Assembly: GCF_001653235.2 (NCBI RefSeq)
Contig: NW_019154046.1
Coordinates: 372,001 to 436,000, forward strand
Length of the DNA stretch: 64,000 nt
Source of the DNA: Pochonia chlamydosporia 170
Taxonomy: Eukaryota; Ascomycota; Sordariomycetes; Hypocreales; Clavicipitaceae
Direction of reading: 5' to 3'
Shown here: positions 42,784 to 53,933 of the stretch, in pieces
How the letters are laid out: each line of letters begins with the position of its first letter
How positions within the stretch are numbered: the first letter of the stretch is position 1
Position numbers and translations under genes: made by a program
Notes under the pieces: model-generated
What the model was told of the DNA's origin: nothing
The model's database searches: none
Seen by the model: the letters and a program-made list of their open reading frames with translations, nothing else

Positions 42784-45465
42784 ATTTCAGGCCTTTGGTT
42801 CGATCGCAGTCACACTCGGCAGGTAGCTTGTCTGGTGTACTTGGGGTGGTGAGATCGCAAGCGTCTTAGTGCATAGGGAGTCATGGCACTCTGATTGCAC
42901 ATGTAGAGAAGGTGCTAGAGGTGATTGAAAAGGGAATACTGTTAAAGTATTAAATTATAGGTTTCCGCCAAGCACCCGAGATGTGACCAGAACGAGACCG
43001 CCAATATCATGGCGCTAGGCACTCAGGAGACTACGCAGGAGAGTCAAGGATAGTCCGACGGATGGAAAGTACACTTCGGTGGGCGCTGCGTAAAGAGACC
43101 CGCTAATTCCTGTGCTATTTTGGTGCCTATAAGCCGACAATGTAATTATTCTAAAAACGAACATCAAGCAGACCATTTTGTTACGAATTTTCCAGCTCAC
43201 AGTCAGACTGTAGGTATAGTTACAATCTTCTGCCGAGGGAGCAAGCCCTCAGCATATGCGTATTACACCGGAGTAAGATACATAAATCAGGCAAGCTTCA
43301 AGGCCACAATACTATGGTGACTACGGGAACGCCTACTCTAACCAGGGTACGAAGTAGCTTGTAGTCTGATATACATGTTCAGGACAGGAAATGGCAAGAG
43401 GGCGGCCGCCCGCTCTAGACGTGCGACAACAGCGAAACTTGAGGGTGACAAGTGTGAGGAAAGTGGCTTGCGAAGGTTTCTGAACAGAGCAACATTTGCG
43501 TTCACCAGATCTACCCCGGTGTGCTCTCTATCTCATAATTCTCATTCTGCAGTTCAAATCAGCCACTGCGCATCGTCAGTGGCTTGCGCCCCTGTTTCTG
43601 GCCCTGCATCTTTTTTTGGGGGCAATTTTGTTTCCAAGAAGGTGACATGGTATTTTTATACAGCTCAAGCACCTACCAATAAACTTCTGTCTCAGGCCGG
43701 AGCTGGAGCCGTAGAAAACTGCTTGGAGATGGGCAGCTCTCCGCTTACAGCAACCTTTCAGGGTTTGGGTGAAATCCTCTAGGATCCCAGTCATGATCAA
43801 CACGACTAGGGGTGAGGCGTCAACGGCATACACTACCCGGCGGCACTTGAGATTGCATGCCTAAGTGATTTGTGAAGCGTGGCGTGACGACTTGAGACAG
43901 GTCACCTTGCTAGATAGTACTTACATGCGGAATCCTCAACTATGAAGATGTGGTACTACAGGATTGATACTATATCAAGGTTCTTTGTAATGTTTCTAAC
44001 TTTCCGTGATACGTGAGGCCAGATTCAGCCTCTTCACTAGATGGCGTGGACGAACAGGAGTGAATGCTATCGAAGACCTGCAAACGAGTATGCGAATGCT
44101 TACTGCACAAGACTGTAGAAACATGATTCTAAGGCTTACTTTGTATGACACCATTTACTGTAACCATTTTCCATTCTGAGAATTCTGGCATAATTTTCTG
44201 GACTAGGGGCATGGAATGCATCATGACTAGCATCTGATGGAACAAGCCGCGTTCTTACATAGTACTGTTCCCACTTTTGCCCCAGATTCTTTACTCGCCG
44301 CGCACCAACGCCCTTGGAAGGATCAAGTACCGTGGTTACATATCTGACCACTAAGCGGCTGCAAATTGAAATGACTTCTATTAATGTCAAGGGCCAATTT
44401 CCTGCCTCCTCCCTACCCCCGGGCCTGTGGAAGAACTTGTTAGCTCGTGCTCAAGCCAGCCAAAACTTTTCTCTTAGACAGAGTCCCTGTCTTTCATAAT
44501 TCCTTCCCCTACTGTTTTATTTCAACCACATCTGCTACTGCAATAAGAATTACATGAAGTAAAAAGTTTGACTCGTCAATGGTAGCAGCCCTCGCCGAAC
44601 AAATGCTCGCGACATAACTGGCCCCTACCCCTCCCAGTGCTAAATAGACGTAGGTACCAATACCATGGCTGGCCACCACGTTTGTGGCGAATGGCGACTA
44701 TTGAGTGGGAACCTGAACATCCAGTGTCGGCGAGCCCGAAGTGTGGTTGCAACGTGACGTGAAATGGGTTAAACAATTGCTGCAGTAAAGTGCCACAAGC
44801 TCCAAGTGAGGCTGCTGTCTCGTAATATTTATAAGACAAAGGTTTATGGTCTAGCAACCCATCAGGGAGCGGCGCACAGACTCAGGCCCGTGATTTGCAA
44901 TTAGCAAGTCCACTTCGCGAAACTGATCTGACACGTCATAATCGTCCATTCTTTGGATATGGTACTCGACATTAACCTTTTTCTCAATTGTTGTTTGGGT
45001 TACCTCCTAATGCTAACACATACAAATAGACAGTCTTTAATTGTACGCACCCGAATCTCTATTCGTACGCACCCCCCCACATTCAGCCACGAATTCAGCC
45101 ACAAGTCCTCCGACTTCGCGCATTGAAGCAATCGAATGTAAACTGCGTACTATTGTCGCGACTATGAAAACCGACTAACTAACGGCTGGTTGAAATAAGA
45201 ATAAATTCCCCTTAAACTCCAGGATTACAGACCACCAGTTAACAGCGAGAAGAAGGCGCTCCAGTAGTCTTTACGAGACTGAGTCTTCGACTGAGTCCTA
45301 GGTAGGACTTCGAAAAAAGTCCTAGACTTGTGACCTAGACAATGTTCAAAGGATCACATACTTATGGCCTTAAAATCCCGTTAATCGGGGAGAAACATGT
45401 GAGTTAGATGTAGATTGAATACAATAGCTTTATAAGCAGTCGACAAGACTAGCCCGATACTGGCT
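42784..45465. other. intergenic, no gene recognised
   Basis: About 2.7 kb with only short, overlapping ORFs. Near 45040-45085 the word GTACGCACCC occurs twice (CGTACGCACCCCC), upstream of the MULE relic, but no matching inverted copy was found downstream. Confidence 0.3.
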
Positions 45466-46653
45466 ATGGCGCACCCTCCAGGCGTTCCTAAACCGCAGGA
45501 TACGCTACCTGTCGATTCGGCGGATGAGTCTATTAGCGACTCCGATGAATGTGACGAGATCGACAACTCTAAGGAGTGGAATGGTCGACCGTGGGAGGCG
45601 GTCTTTCCGTCGGACTCTGCTCTTCTGACAACAACTTATCAATCTCTTGAGTTACTCCTTGATAAGCTCAAAGAATTTTGTGTTCAGAATGGGATGGGCC
45701 TTATCACGATACGAAGTCAAAAGAATAAGGCGAAGACTAGAACAATAAAATATGAGCTAATCTGTGACAAGAGTCGGTATTACAACCCTAGGAAATCAAT
45801 AGCCAAAATACGGAACACGAATACAACAAAGTTTGCTCCCAACTGCCCATTCAAAGTCATTGTTCAATCCCTCCAGGCTAAGAACTACGAATGGTCCCTG
45901 AGAGTTGTCAGCTCCCTTCATCGAGACCACGCGCCATCGCAAGATCTTGCCGAGCACTACCACTGGAGAAAATTAACGGAAGAACAAATGAACTTTCTGG
46001 AAGGTCTTTGTCTTGACAAGACCATCTCCACTCGGTCTGTTTACAAGCAACTCTGTCAAAAGTGGCCTAAGATTGTTATTCGCAGGAGAGATGTTTATAA
46101 CTGGCGATGGAAAGTCAACCAAAGCAAACGTCAAGGGTACGGTCCTGCCAACGACTTTGTACGGACGCTTTCTGAGTCGAAGAATGTGTGGATATGGGGG
46201 TTAGACTGGATTGAGGACGAATGCCGCTTTAGAAATGCTGCTTGGGGATATCATAAAGGTGGGAAAATGTGGCAACAATTCTCGTCATGTCTCCAGATTG
46301 ATGCGACATATAAGACTAACTGCTATAAAATGCCCTTGGTTACTGTTGTAACCGTATCATCAGAGAAGACTTCCATGCCAATATGCTATGGTCTTCTCAA
46401 CAACGAGCAAGTTCCTACTTTTGAGTGGTTCCTCCAACAGCTATTAAGATTCCAACGAGCGGGCAACATCGCTCCCCCACAGGTTATTATCACGGACAAA
46501 GACGATCAGTTGCGTGCTGCGGCACGGCACATCTTCCCCAACGCGCAACTTCAGCTTTGCGTTTTCCATATTAACAGTAATGTGGTCTTATCCATCAAGA
46601 AATGGTGGAAGAAACCCATCGACTCAGAAATAGATGGAGATGATGACGATTAA
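45466..46653 (+). mobile_element. truncated MULE (Hop-like) transposase
   Basis: A 395-codon frame. After an acidic N-terminus comes a FAR1/WRKY-GCM1-like zinc region (IKYELICDKSRYYN, FAPNCPFKVIVQS, SSLHRDHAPSQ), then a helical linker and the MULE catalytic core: FSSCLQIDATYKTNCYKMPL with the first Asp, VIITDKDDQLRAAARHIFP with the second Asp, and LQLCVFHIN with the C-x2-H motif. The frame then ends in a short acidic tail, so the third acidic residue and the C-terminal half are missing. Terminal inverted repeats were not found. It is a recently truncated, immobile copy; the frame itself is undamaged. Confidence 0.75.
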
Positions 46654-47589
46654 GGGACAACACGCGTCCCTCTACTTTACTTTTGTTAGCTGTGCCTCAA
46701 GCCATGCTTAGTTCAAATCAGACGGCCCGGTCTACGTACGTAGCCTTCCCATTCATGGATCTTGCCTTGCGTGATTATTCTTCATTGTTCAACATCCCCA
46801 TCTGAGCCTCCCGAGCTAGTTTTGTGGTGGGCATGTCTCTGCGTTCGTTGTATGGATAGTAAGGCACACTCCGTATTTTATTTTCGTCTTCCTCGAGCGA
46901 TCTTGGTAGTTACACTCACCTGCATGCCCGACTAAGTCGTAAGATAAAATGCTTTATTGACGTGAATAAAACTCATATACAAAACCGACGGCTTTCCAGA
47001 CTATAGAGGCATAAAAGCAAGGAACATACGCAAGTATTCCTAGGAAGCTGTCTCAAAAATTAGGACAAGAGGGCGGTGACGCTTCAAATAAGCTTACTAT
47101 CAGCCATTTTCCTTGTACAATAGGTTGTGCCGACGTCCAAAAAGTTCTCACACTTAAGGTAAGCTATTTTTGGCTCCTGCAGGGGTAACGTAGACCCACT
47201 TCGGAAAAAACAACAGAACCAACTCTTCAGCCAACACCGATCAACCAGTGATCAGAAGCCTTTTATGGCATTTATTTATCGTTCTTGAATGCCAAATCGG
47301 CCCATAACCAATCCACATCGGCAAAACCCTCTATATCGCATCCATGAAGCATCAGAAAAGGTCATTTTTGGCGCTTTTACAGGGGTGCTACGTTGAGCCA
47401 GTTCCAGCTCGTCGAGGGACCAACCACATCATATCCGCCAATCAATCAACTCAACATTTGAAAAGTCATTTGAGGCCACACACTCCACCACTTGAGTGCA
47501 ACTTGAATTCGCAACCACAGACAACTGTAGGGAGCACTCCACGACCCTTGGAAAGTAGTTGGAGTGGCTAGGCAACGGTTGGTTTCGGA
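46654..47589. other. intergenic, no gene recognised
   Basis: No continuation of the transposase in any frame was seen. Similar words (ATTTTTGGC plus ACAGGGGT or GCAGGGGT) occur near 47166 and 47363, suggesting a diverged local repeat. Confidence 0.3.
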
Positions 47590-48575
47590 CTGGTCTCTCT
47601 ATCTTCTATATCGGTCTCTAGGCTCGTAGTTTTGGATTCCAAATTGAACAAGGTTAAAGACGAGTTTTCAGCATCGCAATGAAGGTCAGAGGCATATTTC
47701 TGACTCTCCAGGGTGGGTCAGTAACGGTGTCGTTACATACAGGAGCTCGTACGCCGGGACTGAATCAAGTGGAAGCAGGACCGCGATATGTCTCCATGGG
47801 AACGATAGTATCCCAATGAGCCATAATGAAAGTTTGCGTCGTAACTAGAGATAGTGAGCATATACGAGATCGAGAAGATCGGAAAGCAGTATATCTGACA
47901 GCTAGGGCTCAGGTCCCTTGAGGGGGGAAAAGGAAGACTGTTCTATTGCCAAGAGAGGATAGAAGATAAGTGACGGAGGAGTCAAAGAATCATGAGCATG
48001 GAGCGGAGGTCATAGATGGTTCAAGTCCACCCAGGCTTCAGAGGAGGGCATGAACCCTTTGATAGATTGTCGGCCATTCGCAAGTCATGGTCCAGACCAA
48101 CGCTCTTCGTCCTCTCCTCCTTGCCGAACTGCCGCAGGTAGCTTTCCCCGCATGCGTGTAACCGACACGTATAATGAAATAACTTCTGGGAGGTTCAGAT
48201 AACGTTGCCAATAACGAATCTGAAGGGGCATGAGGGCACTTTCGGATACGTCCCTAGACCAGGCCACTGTGGTTGGCTTGCTGGTTACCTGGCCTTCGAG
48301 ACAGGCTGGAGCCCTTTGTGGTCTGTGTCCAAAATAGTTAGCTTGTGACTTTGTGTTGCAGAAATGCAAGGCAGACTTCAGTACACTTACTTGTGTGGAG
48401 GCGGAATAAGCTGATCTGCAGCGTACGTTCAAGGGAATATCCCATGTAGGCTATAGTGGAGCGAACATGGGATGCATGCAGCTTCAAAAATTGTAGGTGT
48501 GGCAGGCAGACTTTATTACGCAATCATGATAGCAGGGGAGCTTATGGCAAAGTCCACTATATATACGTCTATAAA
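47590..48575 (+). repeat. 1-kb dispersed repeat, copy 2 (less mutated)
   Basis: Direct-orientation partner of 29985-30985. This copy keeps more G and C at sites where copy 1 has A or T (for example GGTTACCTGGCCTTCGAGAC here). No ORF is convincing. The two copies are about 17.6 kb apart. Confidence 0.75.
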
Positions 48576-48730
48576 TGCCCAAAAGCTTTCTTTACTCTGT
48601 TAAGATAGTCTTTATTATCTTTCAATTTTGCATTTATCATCTCCGCGGCATTTTCTCCCCAGTACAAGAAGAAAACCTCGTCAAATATGCTCGTTTCGGA
48701 ATGTTCCTTGTTAAAAGAGGCTGAATATGT

Positions 48731-49290
48731 CGATTGAACAGATTATACATGCCCTTTGGTATTAAGACTGCATGGAAATACCAGAAGCCACCCCTCTTCC
48801 ATACATTAGCAAACATCTAGCGCTGCATCCCCATCTATGATATCTATGACAACTTCACCACAGTCAAGGGCCGCGACGCCTGCTGCATAAAGACAGTGCA
48901 TAAGGCTGGCCTGAACGAGGACAATGCGAAAAAGTACGTGATTAAAGTACTTAAATTGCTTGAAACTGCAGGCACTAAAAGTAAGCCGGAAAACAAAAAC
49001 GGTGACCGCGGCAAGGACAGCCGAGCGCCAAGGTCCAGTGTCAGCAAACGGGGATCATCAAAGGAGCCAGACCTCAGCCAGCAGAAGAAGGGATGCTCAC
49101 TCAAGTTCAGATGATAATTCCGGATGGAAGGCATACCGGAAAAAACCTCTGTCAGACAAGCAAAGGGGCAAAGGGCCGGAACGTCATGTATTTGAGAGGT
49201 CAGACTCAGAAGATCTCCAGAAGCGCTTTAATAAGCTTGCGGCAAACCCCACTGGAAAGGGCGTCGACCGAAAGAGGAGAAGCTAGTGGC
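48731..49290 (+). pseudogene. element-derived coding relic, two frames
   Basis: It starts with the 80-bp repeat shared with 26671-26755. A coding-like frame follows (DACCIKTVHKAGLNEDNAKK, VIKVLKLLETAG, then a Lys/Ser/Arg-rich stretch), and a second frame takes over (DNSGWKAYRKKPLSDKQRG, DSEDLQKRFNKLAANP). No family is recognised. The basic composition could be Gag-like. A frameshift near 49100 separates the two parts. Confidence 0.35.
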
Positions 49291-50629
49291 GTGCCATTAG
49301 ATGCAGTCGAGACGCATTTTTGCCTGCGTGCCACGATAATTCAACATTCAAGATGTCTTATATTGTGTCACCAGAGGCCGCGCGTTGGCCCAAAACACCC
49401 CATTTGCAAAGTTTGCGGTAGCACCATTTGAGTGTGTGGTAATACACGTCTCGAATAGCAAGGCAATTTAGGCTAATTGGTATGTGATGCAGTGAATATG
49501 ACCAGGACAACTAACAAGAGCCGCCAGATAAAATAACCCAATTAATCCAACCCTGGAAGAAACTGGGTTAAGCCGATCTGCTAGCCGTGCTATTCATCTT
49601 ACTAATCTTATGGTTGGATGCCGCTCTCCGTCTCTTCCAAACTTTATCATCTTAGCTTTGCTTCGCCAGTTAGCATCGCCAAAAGCATCATCAAAGGACC
49701 GCCTTCCCCTCCCGATAATGCATTGGCAGTAACAGACTGGTAGTAGCACGGGGCCATAAACATTACGGCCGGCCGGTTTAACAAGCTTCGTAGTACAATG
49801 TGGTACAACAATAAACCCTACATAATGCAAGCAAGCAAAAGTGGAAGCAATAGCAAACGTGGCACCAGTCTGTCCGACTAAGTGGTCGCATAACAGAGCG
49901 GCAAATACAAAGTAAAACCAAAGACATAAACCCAAGGGACGCTTTACATCTAATCTCTAATTCTTACGCTACAACTGCAAGATCACATCCACTTATTTGC
50001 CGTTACCGCCACAGTAGCAGCAGAAATACTATCCAAATAGATAATACAGCAGCAAGCAGGATTGCTTCCTTAATGTCATTCACGGAGTTAGTTACAACTA
50101 TTCCCTGCGTGTATCAACCAAAACTAAAAGGATACCTAGAAAGAGCGTATAGGGCTACGCAAGAGCATAATTGCTTGCGTGAGAAACTTATGCTATGGGA
50201 AAATATTAATTCAGTTAATGCTAAGCAAAGAGTCAGAAACACGTCTGCAAGGTATCATATTCTCCTCTAATTCCAGCTTCTAAATCGTGCAGAATGGGTT
50301 AGGCTTGTGATGGACGTGACGGAGAGAGTTATGTCTGCTATTGGCGGCCACGTTAGGAAAACGTGCAACTGCCCGTCCTACCGACTAGTTAGGGTTCCCA
50401 ATAAGGCCCACGAGGATTTTAACGCCGTCATAGACAGCTGCAAATTCTACACATAGAGGGTGGTTGCTATTGCTCGTTTTAATATGTCTATATCGCTAGC
50501 ATAAAGCAAATCCATCTTCCCGATCAAGGTGCCCGTTCGCGATATTGGTCTGGTAGAGCCTTATCTACAGACTAGGGATTGGCACTACAGCATTATTGTA
50601 AATGTTGCTGATATAGTTAGCGAGAGTCA
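49291..50629. other. intergenic with scattered coding-like scraps
   Basis: A + ORF at 50073-50270 and neighbouring stop-interrupted stretches (for example EWVRLVMDVTERVMSAIG near 50290) look like eroded coding sequence. None was assigned to a family. Confidence 0.25.
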
Positions 50630-50950
50630 TAGTAATTTGGTGATATCAGTCGTATTCTCACCTGATAGCCAGCGGCTCGCGTCAGGTTAAGAGGATAGCA
50701 AAGTCAAGGTATAGGATATAGCATCGGGGGCATCCGTGCAGACGCTCAAGATTGGGAGAGAACCAGCCCATCTTTCATTTAATCCGACAAATAACTCTTT
50801 GCTCTCTACCAATATCGGCATTCTTTATCTGGCATCACCTAGAGTGCGTCGCTCTGGCTATGGCATAGGTCGTGTTGGGATATGGAGCGTTTGGCAACGG
50901 CGGGGATACGCTGGCATTCGTAGGTTTAGATGTGTACAATGCCACTGAGG
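50630..50950 (+). pseudogene. WD40 relic of an NLR-type (NWD/HET-E-like) gene
   Basis: One frame reads ISVVFSPDSQRLASG, stop, EDSKVKV, stop (where Trp of the WD repeat is expected), DIASGASVQTLKIGREPAHL, then LLSTNIGIL and RVRRSGYGIGRVGIW. This is the last WD40 blade and C-terminal tail found in fungal NACHT-WD40 proteins. Upstream blades and the NACHT domain are not readable. Confidence 0.6.
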
Positions 50951-52514
50951 CTCTGATTCAGGCTCTCGCTTACACTCGTCGATATGCGTTTGAAATATTC
51001 CATCTGTTGAAATATTTTGGCAGTCGAAAATTCGCCTATGGTCTTTTCTATGCTGTACGTTATAACAAAAAGCGTCTACTACAGCGTTTTCTGCAAATCG
51101 AGAGCATCGACGTCAATATCCAAGACATCAATGGCCAAACTCCGCTACTAATAGCCTCACAGAAAGGGGACTTAGAAGCAGTAAAGATGTTATTGTTAAA
51201 GCCTAGGATCAACGCGAATGCCTTCAACTATTGTATAGTTAAACCCCACTTGACGTGGCTATAATAGAACAACATGCCGGCATAGTAGAGGCTTTGCTAC
51301 ACAGTGGAAAGGCAGACCTTTGCATAAGGGACCATGAGGATTCCACGATGCTTCACCTGGGTATAGCACGCGGAGGACCTGATATTTCTCGGCAAGTGGT
51401 TGTAGCTGCCCAGCCTTCTGACTTTACTCTGAATAACATGTCAGGCTGCAACCCACTAATGACCTTAGTGGATAGGGGATTTAGCGACTTGTTTGCTTTA
51501 TTTCTGTCTAAAGGTCCAGCTCCTGCCATTGATCTTCTAGAAAAGCAGATTTTATCCTATGCAGTCGCATCCGGCAAAGAGTCAATTGCCCTACAAATCC
51601 TTCGGATCAGAGGCTTCCAAGCTCGCCTTGGGGCGGGAGATGGCGAAGATTTGCTCCTTTCCGCTTCCGCTACCGGCCTTAAGAGTGTTGTAAAGGAGTT
51701 GCTGTTATGCTACTCCAGTCGAAATGCGGTAAATGTCGACAATTTGAACGCCTTGCAGCTCGCCGCGCAGTCCAATCAATTCCAAATGATCCGGCTACTG
51801 CTGGACTTCGAGGTATGCCCTCGTGGAGACCGACATGGAGACTTCGGGACTTTCCGACGACTTTACTCGCATGAAAGTTATAGCGGCATAATGCTAGATA
51901 TGGAGTCTCTGCTTCATTGTGCGGTTCAGGGTCGCAACCAGGCGCTGATAGAAATCATTCTTGAGCTGACGACGTACCCGGACTATAAGCGGCTTCTAAA
52001 AGCCGCCGCGCAATACGACGTACTGGACACAGTTCAATTGTCAATAGAGCGTATTCCTAATTTTGAAGCGCAGTTTAGCCTAGGACATTTGCTTATACTC
52101 GCTGCCCGACATAATTCCAGTTCGGTCGTCACCTTCTTGTTAAGCAAATACTCTATTGACCCGAACTTTACCGACTCTGCTAGACGTACCGCGCTTTGGT
52201 ACGCCGTATCAGGCTGCTGTATACCTATCATCTCGTTCTTACTAACTCGAGATGATCTTGACCCGAACATACCAGACGACACCGGCTGTTCCCCTCTCCG
52301 TCTTGCTGCGGTACAGCGTGATCCCAGTCACGATATTCTTGAGTTATTGGCTTTAGACTCTCGCATTATTCCTGCCTACCAAAACCAAGGAATAGCAGCA
52401 ACCAGTGCTATTCGGAAGCAACGTGATTACCAATTGCTTAAACGACTACGAAGACGAGGTTTCATTGATGTTGGTTTTCGCGGAAGGAAGCGCAAGGTCA
52501 AAAACCTAAATTAG
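50951..52514 (+). pseudogene. ankyrin-repeat gene broken by a 1-nt frameshift
   Basis: The first part (to about 51240) contains EIFHLLKYFGSRKFAYGLFY, ESIDVNIQDINGQTPLLIAS and a start of the next repeat. The frame then shifts by loss of one A in an A-run near 51241, and continues at about 51246 with TPLDVAIIEQHAGIVEALLH. The 419-codon second part holds about ten degenerate ankyrin repeats (DNLNALQLAAQSNQFQMIRL, DSARRTALWYAVSGC, DDTGCSPLRLAAVQRD) and ends in a basic tail (GFRGRKRKVKN). No in-frame ATG precedes the repeats, so the 5' end is also lost or spliced from an unseen exon. A sequencing error could explain the single indel. Confidence 0.65.
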
Positions 52515-53095
52515 TACACACTTGCTGAGTAAACCTTAGAGGATATGTTGCATATGAGGCTATTCAAGGGATGACTGTTCATTTAAATACTTAGTTAATA
52601 TTTATACAGTCCTTTATTGCGATTTTAGTTTCTACTTTTAGCATTTGGGATAATGTTTTAGCGACGGCTTGATTCCCCGTATACCAAAACATCTCCTGCA
52701 TTACTTCTCGTGGGTAGAATTACGTACGATCTAATATGTATTCAAGCAAGAAAGGTACATCACATGACGACCAAGAGGCCACCCATTGTATCTGTTGGCC
52801 AGTGGTAGTGATCAGGCTGGACCATTCTGAAAGGGACCAAGCCCGTGACTAGGGATAAGCTAACACATATAAAAGACGGAAGTGCCCTCCTCTAAAACTC
52901 TTCCCGGACTTGAACCTTCCTTTATCTTGTTTTCCCCCTTGTCTACTCGCAACCAGCCCCCGTCCCCTTCCTAGCGGCAACCTTTCTCCCCAATCACGAG
53001 AAGACCCAGAACGGTCCATCGCTCCTGTGCAGCCTTCCTCTCTCCAAGGCCGTCTTCGTCGTCCTTATCTTCTTCATTGTCGGCAACAATTTACG
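52515..53095. other. intergenic, promoter side of the next gene
   Basis: AT-rich, then a C/T-rich stretch (about 52900-53080) typical of fungal core promoters and 5' UTRs, leading to the ATG at 53096. Confidence 0.4.
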
Positions 53096-53671
53096 ATGAC
53101 GCGAATGGACCGAATAACTTTGAGCAGGGAGAAGGCTTATCACTGGTATTCCTCGCCTGGCTCTGACAGTGACGAATCCGAACAATCGACAACTTCAAGA
53201 GGGCGGTTTTCGACATCCTCCGTTGAAATGCTGATTGAAACGACACGCATCGACTCCGCCTCTAATAGTTGCTTGGGATCTTCTTGTGTGTGAAATACAT
53301 GTGTTGCAGAGAATGGCCCTGGAGATCACAGCTTGATCTCAGGTGACCAGATATCAAGAACCGTTAGTCCAGAGACCGACTGGAGCATTGCTCCTCCGGC
53401 CGTGTCAGAAGATGCAGCGGCTGCCAATGCGCTTCTGCCAAGTCATCAAAAACGGCGAAACAATACATCAAATCCCAGCATTGTCGACTAATGCCGTATT
53501 CAAAAGAAAAGCATTTCGACTAGAAGAACTGCTTTTGACATCTCCCGTTTAGGGGCCGTACGAGAAGGACGTGATGGACGACTTCAGTTCCAAACCCACC
53601 GGAAACCAACATGGAGATATTTTGAAGATCTTCAGGAGTTAGAGCACTTGGGGAAGCTAAAGCATTCATAA
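53096..53671 (+). pseudogene. unidentified gene with two in-frame stops
   Basis: From ATG 53096 one frame can be read for 191 codons to TAA 53669, interrupted by TGA at 53291 and TAA at 53489. The parts read as one protein: an acidic Ser-rich N-terminus (SSPGSDSDESEQSTTSRG), a middle with DHSLISGDQISRTVSPETDW, and a C-terminus with RLGAVREGRDGRLQFQ and WRYFEDLQELEHLGKLKH, which faintly recalls a chromo-like fold. No family is assigned. There is no frameshift. Splicing that removes either stop was looked for and not found. Confidence 0.45.
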
Positions 53672-53933
53672 TCGCAAAGTAAAGCGAAAAAAATCTATGA
53701 TGAGGAGATTCTCTTGTATATTGCTAGTAATTCGGTTACAAAAATGCTAGGTAGACTGCGTTAATAAATAGGTAGCTATGCTTTTGTCATAACTGCCAGC
53801 CAAGATATCAAACCAGCTCATACTCTAACTTCTTGGGTTACAAACAAACTATGGGAATGTCTCTATCATGTCCAGCAGCCTTAAAAGGCAAGATTCTAGG
53901 CTTAATATATCAGCTGTTAAGCTAATAATTATT
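53672..53933. other. short intergenic gap
   Basis: AT-rich, convergent 3' ends, no gene. Confidence 0.4.

Noticed and set aside
45030..45090. GTACGCACCC direct repeats as terminal inverted repeat of the MULE
   Set aside because: No inverted counterpart was found downstream of 46653.
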